Shown: positions 33,901 to 48,900 of the stretch, one piece after another
Numbering within the stretch: position 1 is the first letter of the stretch
How the letters are laid out: each line of letters starts with the position of its first letter
Assembly: GCA_013399855.1 (NCBI GenBank)
Contig: VXAY01002887.1
Span: 131,981 to 195,980 of the forward strand
Direction of reading: 5' to 3'
Source of the DNA: Oxyruncus cristatus
Lineage: Eukaryota; Chordata; Aves; Passeriformes; Cotingidae
Length of the DNA: 64,000 nucleotides
Translations under genes and position numbers: made by a program
Notes under the pieces: model-generated
Databases searched by the model: none
Told to the model about the DNA's origin: nothing
The model's input: the letters and a program-made list of their open reading frames with translations, nothing else

Positions 33901-36900
33901 CCTTTCTGGGATCTAATCGCACCTCCACAGGAAATGCGGGCTACTGACACAACTGTGTTCCACTCCTTCTTTACTAGAGTTTGGTAGTAACGCCTGTGCC
34001 TCAAGGTCTTGATGGCTTTAGTGCTGGTCTTTTCTGTCTGCTGTTTTAGCCACACATGATTAAGAGCTTCAGCAGCTGTCATCCGAGATTTTCTTTCTTT
34101 TACTAGTAGACGATCAATGAAGTCCATGGCCTCAACACTTATGTCTTTGAATGCTTCATCATCAAAGCTGTATTCAGCATTTAGAATATTTTCAATAACT
34201 TGTTGGTTTGTTTCAGCAATGAAAGGATTAAGGCCACTGAGGAGTATGTATGTTAGAGCACCAACTGACCACATGTCAGTAGCTGTGCTGACCAAATCAT
34301 GGTGATGTACTTCAGGTGCATAATATTCAGGGGCAGTGAACTGGAGTCTAAAGCTGTCTCCAGGCCTCAATTGTCTGGCTTGACCAAATTCAACAATTTT
34401 AACTACGGAGCTTCTTCTTGTGAAGTAAATAATATTGTCTGGTTTAATATCAAAATGTCCAATGCTCTGGCGATGTAAAAATTCTAGTGCCTCACAGACC
34501 TGGCGTACATAACTTACTATTTCTCTCTCGTTAAGTTCAAATGAAGGTGTGCTGATTCTTTCAAAGATGTCAACTCCAGAAATGAATTCAAATATCATGA
34601 CCAATTCTTCTAGGCTCTCAAATGATTCATGAAGATACAGAATATTTCGGTGCCTAGCAATGTTTAGAATGGAAATTTCTTTCTTTACCAAAACTTGGTC
34701 AGCTCCCTTTACTTTGACAAACTTGGCCAAGTAAGTCTTTTTTGAAACTGCCTCAACACAGCGGTGTGCAATGCCAAATTGGCCACGTCCAAGCTCTTCT
34801 GCGATCATATATTTGTCATAGAGTTCCTTTGTAGAATAGTGAGGTGCTTTAGCTGCTGTGACTTCTCTGGTCTCATCAACTTCTTCATCATAGTTCATTA
34901 CTCTAGTCTTATCTTCCTTTGTTACAATAGGATCAGTGGGTTCAGAAGGCTGACTTTGGCCAAACTTGTTTTCTGCAATTACACGGAACTGGTAGGTGGT
35001 CTTGCCAAATAGGTTCACCACTGTGTATCGTGTATCACGAGCTTGTGCAACACGAATCCATCGCTCTGCTGTTGTAGCACGTTTCTCAACAATGTAGTTT
35101 ATGATCCTGCTTCCACCATCTGTAGCTGGTTCATTCCAGGTTAAGTTGACTGAATCCCTTGAAATGTCAGTTACCTTTAGACCCCTTGGTGGATCAGGCA
35201 CATCAGCCACATCTAATTCAACTGTTTTTTGATCGATTCCAAATCTGTTTTTGGCACAAACAATGTAAAACCCTGCATCTTTTCTGTCAACACCATTTGG
35301 GAAAACAAGAGATGTGAATGATCGTGTAACAATGACTTGGTAGTGTCCGTTGGTATCAATGAGATCTTGTCCCTTCTGCCATGTGATCACAGGGGTAGGC
35401 TTGCCACTGAATGGAATCTTGATGCTCACCACTTCCCCTCGGAGGGCATGAACAGCTCCCATGCCTTCCAGGTTTTTGGGCAAGTGAATCTTTGCAGGAA
35501 CTGGAATAGAAAGAGGAAGAAAAAACAACACATGACCAAAAGCGCGTGAGAAGAGCACCTATAGTCTAAATATTCAAAGCTTAAAAAGAATTTGTCTTAT
35601 TAAGACCCTTCATTCACCTTCAACATCCAAAGAGGCAGTGCCAGACACAGATCCTCCTTGGTTGGTAGCTCTAACTTGATACACTGTGGCATCATCATCT
35701 GTTACATTTGTGATGACCAGCTGGTAATATCCACCCTTGAATTCCTGTATCTTGATCTTTTCTCCATCTGGCATGATTTCTTTGCCCTGTCTGTACCACT
35801 TGACAATTGGCTTAGGATGACCAGTGACTTTGCAGACAAATGTGGCGTTAGCTTGAAATTTCACATTCAGATTCCTTAGTTCTTCCTTGAAGTGTGGAGC
35901 TTTAATGGGTACCTCAGATTTTGGAATGACTGGTTGGGATACCTCACTCCACTCACTTTCACCACCAAGGTTTTCACATTTTACACGGAACTCGTATTCA
36001 AGACCTTCAATAAGATCTTTCACAGAGTAGACTGTTTCACGGATTTCATCTGTTGTTACAGAAATCCACTTGTTTTGTTTTTTCTCACGCTTCTCAAGAT
36101 AATAAGTTCTAATCTTTGCACCGCCGTCACTTGCAGGTGGCTTCCATGAGACAACACAGGAATCCTTTGTGACAGCACTTGCAACTGGCTGGCCAGGTTG
36201 TCCTGGTTTTTCTGTAAAGAATAAAAAAGTTCAAAAATTGAAGTGAGCTTGCCTTACTAGTTAATTACAGGGTGTGCTGTTTTTGGCTGGGGTAGAGTTA
36301 ACTTTCTTCCCAGTGGCTAGTATGGGGCTGTGTTTTGGATTTGTGCTGAACACAGGGTTGTGTATAGAGGTGGTTTTGTTATTGCTGAGTAGGGCTTACA
36401 CAGGGCCAAGGCATTTTCTGCTTTCCGAACTGCCATGCTGGCAAGGAAGTTGGGGGTGCATGGGATGTTGGAGGAGACACAGCTGGGACAGGTGACATCA
36501 ACTGACCACAGGGATATTCCAGACCATATGACATCCTGGTCAGTATATAAAGTGGGAGGAAGAAGGAGGGAAGGGTGGGAGATTTGGAGTGATGGCTTTG
36601 TCTTCTCAAGTAATGGGTATGTGTGATGGGGCCCTGCTCTCCTGGAGATGGCTGAACACCTGCCTGCCCATGGGGAGCAGTGAGTTGATGTCTTGTTTTG
36701 CTTTGCTTTGCTTGTGTGCACGGCTTTTGCTTTCCCTATTAAACTGTCTTTATCTCAACCCACGGGTTCTCTAGCTTTTTACCCTTCCAGTTCTCTCCCC
36801 GATCCTGCTGGGGGGGAGGGTGAGCAAGCAGCTGCGTGGGGCTTGGCATACAGAAATTGAGACTTTGGCCTCCACTTACCAAATGGAGGCTTTATGAAAA

Positions 36901-39900
36901 CCACTGATGAGACCTCCAGTGCTTCGCTAATGCCATATGTATTCTGAGCAGAAACACGGAAATAATAGCCTGCATTTTCAGTTAGGTTAACAATTCTACA
37001 GGTTGTGCCTGAAATGCTTGAAGATACAAGTTGCCATTCTGTTCCTTCCTTGGCTTCACGTTTCTCTATGATGTAATTGGTTATCATAGCACCTCCATCA
37101 TCCTCTGGTGGTTTCCAGCTTATCACCACTGAATTCTTCAGTATAGACTCTATAACAATTGGCCCTACTGGTTTATCTGGTTTATCTGTACAAGAAAAAG
37201 CACAACATTTTTAGTTCTTTTTCCAATCAATAGTTGGGAAAATATTCCACAAAAATACTGAAAATAAAATTAATTACCTTGTATTTCCACATTAAGTACA
37301 GTGTCAACCGTTCCAAACGTGTTACTGAGTTGTACTTTGTACTTCCCAGCATGAGTCTTGTGCTGGACATTCTTAATAGCGAGATGAGTATAATGTTCTG
37401 TGTTCTCAATAGTAACCGTTTCTGATCCTCTCAAAGGTTTGTTGCCATGGAACCAGGTTATTGCTGGTACTGGTCGGCCAATATACACAACGTGAAGGCG
37501 GAGGGTGCCACCTGCACCTGCATAGTATTTCTCTTTCAGTGGGAAGCCAGGGTGGAACTGAGGAGGAGCCTGCAATAATAGTTTGCCACTACTTTCAATT
37601 TCTCCGACGTCATTGGTAGCCGTACAAGTGTAGAGACCTTCATCCTCCTGTTCATCTGTCATTACTGTCAGTGTATGATTGCGTCCATCAGATGACATTT
37701 TGTATTTTCGGCTTTGCACCAGTTCTTTGCCGAAGCGGTACCATTTAATATCAGGCAAAGGTCTCCCAACAATCTGGCATGTCAGCTGAGCCGCCTCACC
37801 CAGTTTAGTTGTAACATCCTGCATTTCTTTTTTGATGGCTGGTGCTTCTCCAGCTATGACAAAGAAAATTATGAAAATAATGATGATTATTATGAAATTT
37901 TCCTTTCATACTGTATTACTGGAGATTAACTTTCATTTATACTTGATCTTCTTAAACCTGAAAGACTGTTCTTTAGAACAGTCATGTTGGCAAATAACAT
38001 TTAAAACAAATAGGCAGCATGTTAAGTGCAGCACCATGGTTTATGACACACAGCAAATCACAACAATATCACAGCACATGTGACAATATGTTTTTGCTTA
38101 CATGTTAATTTAGTTTTCACTGCCATAGCAGTCCTTCGTGGTCTGCTGAGGCCAGTCTGATTTTCTGCAAAAACACGGAACTCATATTCTGTAGCCTCTA
38201 GTAAACCTCCTACTGTAAACTGCCTGTCCTTGATGCGTTCCTTATTGCATTTTTTCCAGGTGCTTTCTCCAGACTGGCGATATTCAACCCAGTAGCCTAG
38301 GATCTCTTTGCCACCATCACTTTCAGGTCGTTCCCATTCTAATGTAATGCTGTCCTTAGATATAGAAGTGATCTCAATTTCTCCGGGTTGGCTTGGTTTG
38401 TCTGAAAATTAAAAGAGATACAGAAAATAAATTCCTCTCTAAATCCCATGAAGTTGCTCTTCACAAGATTTGTTCATGCAGACATTTTCTTACCAAATGG
38501 ATCCTTGCATACAACTGGTTCAGAAGCAGGACTTGCTTCACTTTCACCAATGTCATTTTGAGCAATGATACGGAATTGATATTCAGCATCTGGAACAAGT
38601 CCTGTGACTGTGTACATTGTAGTGGTAATCTGCGTCTTATTATGCCGGACCCATTTTTCTGTAGATGTCTCTTTACGTTCAATGTAGTAGCCAGTTACAC
38701 GAGAACCACCATCATCTTTAGGTCTGGACCAGGACAAGTTGACAGAACTCTTTGTAACATCAAGCACTTCAGGTGGGTTGTTTGGAGGCTCTGGAGGATC
38801 TGTTAATAATAATAGCAAAAATAATAGAAATAATAGTGACATAGCATTAAAACTTTTGCATATATTATTGCAATAATATATTTGCATATATTATTTGCAT
38901 ATATATTGATCCATAGATCAATTTTTTTTTTTTTTTAAATCTAAGAGGGAACTTACTTAGAGGTGTCTTTGGTACTGCTGGTTCTTCAGATTTGAGAGAT
39001 TTGCTAATACCAAAATGGTTTTCAGCAGAAACACGGAAGTGATATTCCACATTTTCTTTGAGCCCTTTCACCACCAGTGATGTCCCTTTCACTCTGGAGT
39101 CAACAGTGTACCAGGCAGTCTTTGGTACTTCTCTTCTCTCAACAATATAACCTAGGATATCTGCACCACCATCATCTGTAGGAGGTCTCCAGCTCACTCT
39201 GACAGAACGAGCTTGTATATCATCATACTCCAGTGGCCCTTCTGGTGGATTTGGAATGCCAATCACTCTGACTTTAATATACACAGCTTTTTTGCCACAC
39301 TTGTTTTCAAGTGCCAAATCATAGGTGCCTGAATCTTCTCTTTCTGCATCTTTGATCACCAGTTCTGTGTGAGTCTCAGAAGTCGCAATCATGGCCCTCT
39401 TCATGATGTCCTGTCCTTCTTTTGTCCATTTGCATACTGGGATGGGCTTACCCTTAATGGGTATTGTAAGCCTGATTACTCCACCTTGTCTCACCATGAG
39501 ACCTTCTTGGTATTTTTCGTCAAGTTCATAGTCAGGATATTCTGTAAACAAAATTAAGATGTCATGCTAGGTCTGTTTTACAGAGGATATCATACCTGTT
39601 CTAGGCAAATATTTTTTTAGCACAACTTTCAACAGAATTTAAGGCTTGAAGTGTCTTACCAAGCATTTCTGTTATTTTGACTGTTCCTGGCACTTCAGCA
39701 GGTTCTCCTGGCCCACCAGCATTACAGGCTAGCACACGGAATCTGTACTCTGCACCCTGGGGGAGATGTGTCAAGGTGTATTCACGAATCTTCGTTGGCG
39801 TAGTATTGCATTTGGTCCATTCAAATTGATCAACCTTCTGCATCTCAATTAAGTAGCCAGTAACTTTAGAACCACCTTCATCTTCTGGTGGACTCCAGGC

Positions 39901-42900
39901 CAGGGAGACAGATGTTCTTGTAGTATCAGTGACTCTTGGATTCTGAGGTTTACCTGGAGGAGCTGGAAGAGAAGACCAGATAGGTGGAAGTTTTTTTTAA
40001 TGAATACGTAAAAGATTAAACAAATGCTAACTTGCAGTATATGATCTGTAATAAATCTATAGTCTATTTATATAGGAAAACTTTGAATGAAAGACTTTCA
40101 CTAATATTTTCTCTCTTTTCTCCAGTCAGAATCTCATTTATTAATAATTAATCATCCAGATAAATATCTGAATTGGAAAAAAGAGTAAATTTTACTAGTG
40201 TCATTCCTTTTTGCCATAATGTGCTTAATGTATGTAGGAAAGTACTTACCAATTGGATCTCTGGCAACAGCAGACTTGGAAGGACGGCTGGGTTTCCCAG
40301 TGCCTCTGGCATTGATTGCTGTGACTCGGTGTTCATATTCTAATCCTTCGACCAACCCAGTGGAACGGTAACGAGTCATAGTAACTGGGACTTTATTTAC
40401 ACGGATCCATCTATCTGCTCTAACTTCTTTGCGTTCCACGATATATCCAGTGATCTGTGAGTCACCATCATCTTCTGGAGGATACCATGTTAATGTCATG
40501 CCATCTCGAGAGATATCAAACACTTCTGGAGTGCCAGGAGGACCAGGAATACCTGTAAAACAGGACACAGAATTAGTGAAGAAATCAAATGATTCTACGC
40601 ATTAGTAATATGCAACATATTGTGAATGACAATAAAATATCAATGTCCTGTCAAACTCTTTTTGTCAGCAGATATCTAAGTACTTTACAAATTAGGTCAG
40701 CGAAATACTCTTGGTTTGTAGTGGGGTAAAGCAATTTTTCAAGACTAACAGTAGACCTGAGCAGAAAATCCAAGTTTACGATTCGCATTTTGTGCAGTTC
40801 ATCTATAACATCTACATAGATTTATGGATGGCATTTATCCCCAGAAATATAATGAGATTACTGTGCATCATAATGTACCATTTTACTTGGCAAAAGGAAT
40901 TAGCAACATCCAGAAAAATCTAATCTATGCATGGGCACATAAGCCCATTTAAATATATATTTTTATTTTTAAAGGTAGAGAATAAACAAAATTTCTGACT
41001 TACGGATTCTGCTCTTGCATTCTATAATTTCAGACTGTAGGTAAGATCCGATTCCAAAGCGGTTTGTAGCAGCTACACGGAACACGTATTCTGCACCTTC
41101 AACCAGTCTGGTGAACTTAAATGTTGTCCTGGTTACTGACTCTGAAACTGGCAGCCATCCAGGACGGTGAGCATCACGCTGTTCTACCACATATCCACTA
41201 AGGGTAGCTCCACCATCCAGCTCAGGTGGATCCCAGGAGATGGTTACATAATTGGAATCAACTTCATCAATTCGGATAGGTCCAACAGGTGGTCCAGGTT
41301 TGTCTAGGAAATAAAAAAGAAAATTAAAAAACAAGTGGAAAAAAAGGAATCATATTGCTCATGTAATAGTTCAATTAGAGAAAGATCATGGACAATTATT
41401 TTCATGAATTCTTACCAAGGATTATAACCTTTAGTGTATCAGTAACTGTTCCAGTTGTGTTCTTCAGTTCAAGTGTATACTCTCCAGTGTCATGTATGGT
41501 GGTCTCACGCACAGTTAATTTAGTCATTTTGGCAACAGTCTCCACTTTGATGCGTTCTGATTCTTTTAGTTTAGAACCAGCAAAGAACCAAGATGCAGTT
41601 GGAGGTGGTCGTCCTTCAATTGGAATGGCTAACTCAATGGGCTTGCCAGCAGGTACGTGAATTGTCTTCTGAGGTATTCCAGCAAAGTCAATTGTTGGTA
41701 GAACTAAGAAAAGAAATTAATGTATATTAAATTGATTGATATTTAATTGATTTTAAATACCTGTTTTATAAATATCACACTCATTTGGTGTAAGCTTCAC
41801 CCTGCTATTTGCAACAGTGGACACCTACCTTTTTGGTCTTGGACTGTTACTGCTGTGACAGTCTCTCGTGGTTCTGACACGCCTTTCTGATTCTGTGCTC
41901 TGACCCTGAACAAGTACTGTTCGCCTTCATTGAGAGAGATAATTGTATGTTCGTAGACAGTAGGCTTCAGTGACACTACCTTCAACCATCTTTCTGTACC
42001 AGCTTTGCTGGCCTCAATAACATAGCCTGTCAATCTGCTGCCACCATCATGCAGTGGTTTCTCCCATGCAAGAGTAACAGTTGATTTAGTCGTGTCAATC
42101 ACTTCGAGTTTTTGTGGTACCATGGGAACATCAGATACTAGTACTGCATCAGATGTTTCACAAGCTTCACCAATGCCATAAATATTTTCTGGTAGTACTC
42201 TGAAATAATACAAAGCTCCTTCTAGAAGTCCAGTAACTCTATAAAATGTTTTGCTGCATTTGGTAGTCACAGTCTTGTAAGCTCTCATGGAAGCTTCGCG
42301 TTTCTCAATTATGTAATTGTTGACTGGGGCTCCACCGTCAATGTTTGGAATATCCCAAGTAAGTGTCACAGAATCTTTTGATGCTTCCTTAACTTTCACT
42401 GAAGATGGTGGACCAGGTGTATCTAAAACAAAAGAAAGCAACAAACATTTGTTTTCTTTTGGATCCTTTAATTTTACAGACAATGACTGCTTCTGCATAA
42501 AACAAAAATGCTGGGATTTGATTTATAAACTAGCATAGCTTCAGACACTATGCATTTTTCTTTGGTTTAGATCATTTCTCTGACTTCTCAAACCTGTTAT
42601 TTAAACTTCTCATGTTATTTAAACTGCAAACTTCCTTTGGAATTGAATGACACTTATTCCTGAGTAATGAGCACAAGGAGTCGTGTAATGCCCATAATCA
42701 ATCGTAGCAGTACTTACCATACACTTTTACAGAAATAGTTGCAGATTTTTTTCCTGATTGATTTTCAGCCTCAATGATGTATTTTCCAGCGTCATACCGA
42801 TTAACTTTATCCACAATAAGTAGAGTGTAGCTGTCTGTAGTATCAATAATAGCTCGACTTACAAGGTCAACACCCTGCTTGCTCCATGTGATTACGGGAG

Positions 42901-45900
42901 CAGGTCTGCCAGATACAGAGACCATTAGGCGGAGGGAACCTCCAGCTCTGACTGTAACTGTCTTCTTCAGATCGTCAGCAAGCTCAAGCTCAGGTATTTC
43001 TGGTGAAAGGTATAAGAAACATGGAATTAATTATTCTTTTAGTAATTCTAAAGGCAAATATAGATACGCCTCAAAATAGTAAGTTTTCAAATTACCTATT
43101 CTTTCCACAGGTTCTATTTCTGCTGATGTTTCACTAAATTCGCTCATACCGTTCACATTTGTAGCAGCAACTCTGAATTGGTATTTCTGGTTTGTTTTAA
43201 GACCAGTCACGGTGAACTCAGCATTCCTCAGAGTGGCGGTTGTGTGTGGTCGATACCACTGTTCACTACCTTCTTCTTTCATCTCAAGAACATAGCCTAA
43301 GATGTCAGCACCACCGTCATATGTGGGCTTTGACCATGCTAAACTTATGCTGTGCTTAGTAGTATCCACAACTCTTGGAACTGAAGGTGATGCAGGAGTG
43401 TCTTTGAAAAAGAAGAAAATGCATTTCACATTGGTGCAGATAACATTTTGCAGTCAAAAACTATTTCCAAACAGCTAACTCCAGGAAATGTATTTAAGAT
43501 GAAGTATAACTCTTTTTAAGTTTATTCTAATACTAGCTAGTTCAGTGACTTTTTATGGGGTTATAGGTTTCTTAGTTGAAGCATTAATGTGAGTTTATAC
43601 TCCATTATTATAAATAAATATTAAAATATGTTTTAAATATGTTAACTTACATGTTGGTTCTTTACATAACATGTACTGTGAAGCTTCACTAGGTTCACTG
43701 TTTCCAGCAGCATTCACTGCAGTGACACGGAATTGGTACTGGCACCCTTCCATGAGACCAGTGACTTTCAGTCTGGTATCATAAATGGTGTAATCTCTGT
43801 TCACTCGTGTCCAGCGCAGGCTTTTCCTCTCACGTTTGTCCACAAGATAGTCCTTAATCTCACTGCCACCATCTGATTCTGGTTTTGACCACTGAATAAT
43901 GACATGTTCCTTGCCGACACTCACTTCTTCAGGAGCACCAGGCTGTGTTGGAATAGCTATTTTTTTTAAAGGTAGAAAAAAAAAAATTATTTAGAATGTT
44001 GTTTATCTATGAGAACTATTCTACAGATTTTGATGCTGAATGGAAGGTAGTAACACTCACTGAAAGCATTCCGGGCAATCACAGGTTCTGATTCAAGTGG
44101 AACACCTGGTCCGTATTTGTTGACAGCTCTCACACGGAAGATGTATTCATTATTTTTAATAAGTTTTGTCACCACAGTGGATAAAGTCTGGCATTCAGCC
44201 TCAACAATAACCCAGTGAAGTCTGCTGGTTTCACGCCTTTCTATGGTATAGTGAGTGATTTCTGCACCTCCGTCTTCCTCAGGAATATTCCATGCCAGAG
44301 TACATTTCTCTTCTGTCACTCTGCTAATCATGATTTTGCCTGCACATGGACCTGGTGAATCTGCATAGGGGTCAAAATAAGTGTTGTAATTAGTGGCTAA
44401 GGAAAAACATCTCTTTCTTATTTAAAATAATGTGGGGGTTTTAGTATACTAAGTATGAATATTAATCATGGGATACGTACCAAGCACTTTGACAAGAACG
44501 GACAGTTGTTTCATTCCACTGGCATTTTTAACTGTTAGAGTATATTTTCCACTATCACTTCTGTCACAGAACTTGATAATTGCAATAGCTCGTTTGCTGG
44601 TGTATTGCAGAGATATCTTTTCACATAGCTCCAGTTCTCTGTCACCTTTGGACCAGAAAACTTTTGGTTCTGGTTTCCCACCAACAGCTGCATCAAGAAC
44701 AAGATCCGATCCAGCCCTAATGCTCAAAACTTCTCCCTGCAGTCTGGCATCAAGTTCAGCCTTTGGTGGTGCTGGAAAGAGAGATTTGGAAAAAAATTAT
44801 GTGACAGTACTAAAAATAGGACATTATGTTTTTAATTGTTCCAAGTGAATATTTCTTACAGTATTCGTCTTTGCAAATGACAGCACCAGTTGATTCAGAT
44901 CCTTTGCTAATCACACCAGCAGCATTCTTTGCTAGTACACGGAATTCATAGGCTTCATCTTCACCAAGAGCTGTCACAGTAAAAAAGTTTTCTGAGACAA
45001 TGGTATAATTGCATTTCAGCCAGCGTCCATCACCAGACTCATTGTATGGTTTGCGCTCTATAATATATCCGATAATTTTGCTTCCACCATCATAAAGTGG
45101 GGGTGACCAGCTGAGTGACACTGTAGATCTGGTTACATCTGTTACTTCTGGTCTTCCTGGTGGATCTGGAGGAATAAAACAAAAAAAAATGAAAATGCAA
45201 TTCTATTTTAGCTTAAGTGACAATGTAACTTTAAAAGTAATACTTACCAACTGGATTTTGAGCCACTACAGGTCTGGAAGCTTCACTGGCTTTGCTAACA
45301 CCTGCAGCATTTAGAGCATAGGTTCTGAACTGATATTCTAGGCCTTCGATCAACCCTGTGACTTTGTAGTTGCATTCACAGCATGGCACTTTGTTCTCTT
45401 TCACCCAAAGGATGGTGTTGCGCTCCTTCTTTTCCACCCAATATCCAATGACTTTGCTGCCACCATCATGATAGGGTTCCTCCCAGCGAATGGCCATGGC
45501 AGTGGCAGACACAGAATAGACTTCTGGCCTTGAAGGTGGGCTTGGTGGGACTAAACATGGAAAAGATGGGGAGGAATGTATTAGTACTTACAAATACCAC
45601 CGTCAGAGGAAAAGAACAAATTTTGAGGAGTGTTTCACTTACCGAATGGATGCTCAGCAACTACTGTTTTTGATTCAAGCGGCTTGCTGACACCAAATCT
45701 ATTTTCTGAGCTTACTCGGAAACTGTACTCTTGATATTTTGTGAGATGAGTGACTTTAATCTGTGTTCGTTTCACACTGGAATTTACCAGCTGCCATGCT
45801 GTTGTGCCAGACTCACGTTTCTCTACAATGTAGTTTGTAATGTCACTGCCACCATCATCTTCAGGTTCTTTCCAGGTCAACACACAGGATTCAGCAGAGA

Positions 45901-48900
45901 CAGAAGATATTTCAATTGGGCCAGTGACAGGACCTGGTCTTCCTATGACTACCACTGTGACAGCAAATGTTTTCACACCAGCAGTGTTTTCAAGTGTAAG
46001 GTAGTATTTACCAGAGTCACCTCTCATACTGTCCTTTACAGTCAGTGTGGTTCTGTCTTTTGTTGTCTTGATAGTCACTCTCTCAGTTTCCTTCAACCTC
46101 ATCTCCTCAAGTTTCCATATCACTTTTGGAGCTGGGCGCCCACTGATGGGTATATCAATAGTAAACGTGCTTCCAGCCTTGCATGTTATAAGCTGTCTGC
46201 TTATATCACTGAGATCTGCTGTTGGTTCAATCTGTGGCTCCTTAACAATAACAGAAGAGAAAGCTTCTCTTGGCTCACTGTAGCCAGCATCATTCTTTGC
46301 CTTCACCCGGAACTCATATTCAGTGTTCTCCACAAGGCCTTCAACAGTGAAAGTAAGTTGTTTGGTTTGTCCAGCTCCAATCCAAGAGTCAGATCCTTTT
46401 TGTTTCATTTCAAGAAGGTATCCAGTAATACGGCTACCACCATCATGATCAGGTTTAAGCCAAGCTAAAACTACAGAAGATTTGGTTGTATCAACAATAT
46501 CTAGTCTCTTAGGTGGAGCAGGTTCTTCTGTGGCTACAACTGGTTCTGTTAATTCACAGGGCTCACCTACACCGTATTCATTTTCTGCTGATACTCGGTA
46601 GTAATATGGCACACCTTCTGCCAGATCCGTGACCTTAAAGATCTGTCGAGTGCATTTTGAACTCACTACCTGCCAGCTACGACGACTTGCTTCACGTTTT
46701 TCCACAACGTAATGATGGATACGAGAACCTCCGTCCAGAACAGGAGCATCCCACATTAAAGTAATAGATCCTCGAGTCACATCTTTAAATGTAATAGGAC
46801 CTGGTGGACCAGGCGTGTCCAAAACCTTGACAGTAAATGTAATAGACTTACTTCCACTGTTGTTTTCCACAGTAAAGACATACTTTCCAGCATCATTTCT
46901 ATTGCATTCCTCCACAGTCAATGTGCTGAAGGAATCAGTTGTTTGAATGTCAGCACGCAAGCTGAGATTAGCATCTGCTTTGGACCACACGGCAGTAGGA
47001 ACAGGCCTTCCAGAGAAGGCAATAAATAGACGAATGCTTGCACCTGCTCTTACAATATGAGTCTGCTTGAAGTTTGCATCAATATCAATTTCAGGTGCAG
47101 AAAGCCTGTCCACGGTTTGGACTGAAGCAGGAACCTCACAACTCTCTCCTTTGCCAGCGCCATTGACAGCACTAACTCTGAATTTATAATGTTCTCCTGC
47201 CTCCAAATCAACAACGGTGTATTTAGTAGCGATAACAGTCTCTGCATTGACTTTCTGCCATGCTTCAAGGTCAGCTTTGCACATCTCAATGATGTACCCA
47301 ATTATTTCCATGCCTCCATCAAAAACTGGCTTTGTCCACTCTAAGCTTACACTAGTCTTTGATGTATCTGTAACCTTTACAACATTAGGAGCACTTGGTG
47401 GGCTGACTGGTTCTCTACATTTAATCAGCTTTGAAACATCACTCGGAGGTCCAACTCCTGCAGCGTTTTCAGCCATGACGTGGAACTCATACTCATTGCC
47501 TTCAATAAGGCCAGTTACTCTGTATCTGTTCTCAGTAATGGGCCTCTTGCTGGATACTTTGACCCAGCGCATGCTCTTCTTTTCTCTCCTTTCAAGAATA
47601 TACTCATTTATCTCGCTTCCACCATCTGACTCTGGTCTTGCCCATGTAAGTGTGATACTGTCTCCTGTTACGTTGGTAGGCTCTGGAGTTCCTGGTGCAT
47701 CAGGGAGAGCTGAAAAAAGAAAAACATTTTTAGAAAGACAAGCTGGTAACTCCATAGATATTTGTATAGAATGAGGTGGAAACTTACTGTAAGGTATTTG
47801 TGCAATAACTGGATCAGACTCCAATGGTCTGCCAACTCCAAATTTGTTCACTGCAGAGATGCGGAACTGGTACTCATTGCCCTTAATTAATTTAAGTGCT
47901 GTGTAGCTGCAAGCTTCACATTTATCTTCAACTAATGCCCAAGCAATCCTGCTGGTTTCACGTTTTTCAATTATGTAGTGAGAAACAGAAGCACAACCAT
48001 CATTAGCTGGAGGCTCCCACCATAATGTGACTTTTTCTCCAGTGATGTTTGTGAATCGTATTGGTCCACCAATTTTTCCTGGTGTGTCTGCAATATTAAA
48101 GGTTCAGAGTTATAACTTGCTGACATTAGAATAAAATGCTATTTAAAAAAAGCATGCTGCAAGTGTTCGGTGCAGTACCTTGTACTCTGATGGTAATATC
48201 TTCTCGTTTAGTGCCTGATGCGTTTTTGGCTTCTACTGTGTACACTCCACGATGATCCCGGATAGCATCTCTAATGAAGATTGTACTATATCCAATAGCT
48301 GTAGTTATTTCTATATTCATTGTTTTCTCTATCTCTTTACCATCCTTAAACCATGTCACTTTAGGTACTGGTCGTCCTTTGATTAGAGCTTTAAGTCTAA
48401 TGCTCTCTCCAGCTTTAACAGTAAGGCCTTCAAAGTGCTCAGCACCAAATTCAATTGTTGGAGCAACTAAAAAAGGAAAATATAATTCAATTTCCACATA
48501 GCAAATTATTTTTCTGGATACTCTTTAAATGTACTAATTGTAAAAGCTTGTAATATATAGAATTCTTTCACTTAGAAAATGGCATTCTCTAAATAGCAGT
48601 TATTATACGAATGATATACTTATTTTTCCTCTAAGCACCCATATTAATAATAGATGAAAGACACTCTTCATATGTGCTGTTAATAGTATGCCAAGCTACC
48701 TGAGGCACATTTCAATTTCTAAATTATTCAGTCCATCAGAATAGTACAGTTTATGCTTTCTTTCCCATTTTGCTGCTGCTACTTCTGCTTATCCAAGAGA
48801 AATATAGAGTGCTATGCCTTTCAGCAATTGATTATGTATGTCTGCCAGATTTGGGTCCTTAATTTAGACCTTCCCATCTTGGAGTACAAACATAAATGTT

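Larger units (their letters stand above)
39660..44771 (-). repeat. TTN: Titin C-zone super-repeat f (last complete copy)
   Basis: Ten exons (w17-w26) for 11 domains, with only positions 6-7 fused. It is followed by an incomplete copy (w27-w29: Ig-F-F-F) and then the irregular Ig-Ig/F edge domains. Confidence 0.88.
44860..48466 (-). repeat. TTN: Titin C-zone super-repeat e
   Basis: Positions 1 and 2 are on w12 and w13, 3-9 fused in w14, 10 on w15 and 11 on w16. The order is unchanged. Confidence 0.88.

Noticed and set aside
34048..34820. Loss of HRD and DFG motifs in the kinase as a sign of gene decay
   Set aside because: HFD and EFG are normal for the titin kinase family, and the frame and regulatory tail are intact.
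36271..36848. Plus-strand ORFs within the LTR as possible retroviral genes
   Set aside because: Their positions fall entirely inside a solo LTR with no gag, pol or env similarity; short overlapping ORFs in a GC-richer segment are expected by chance.
45731..46468. 245-codon plus-strand ORF inside TTN exon w14, and similar plus-strand ORFs across 28-64 kb
   Set aside because: They are antisense shadows of titin exons. Composition follows the complementary Ig/Fn3 code, and none has its own splice or promoter context.
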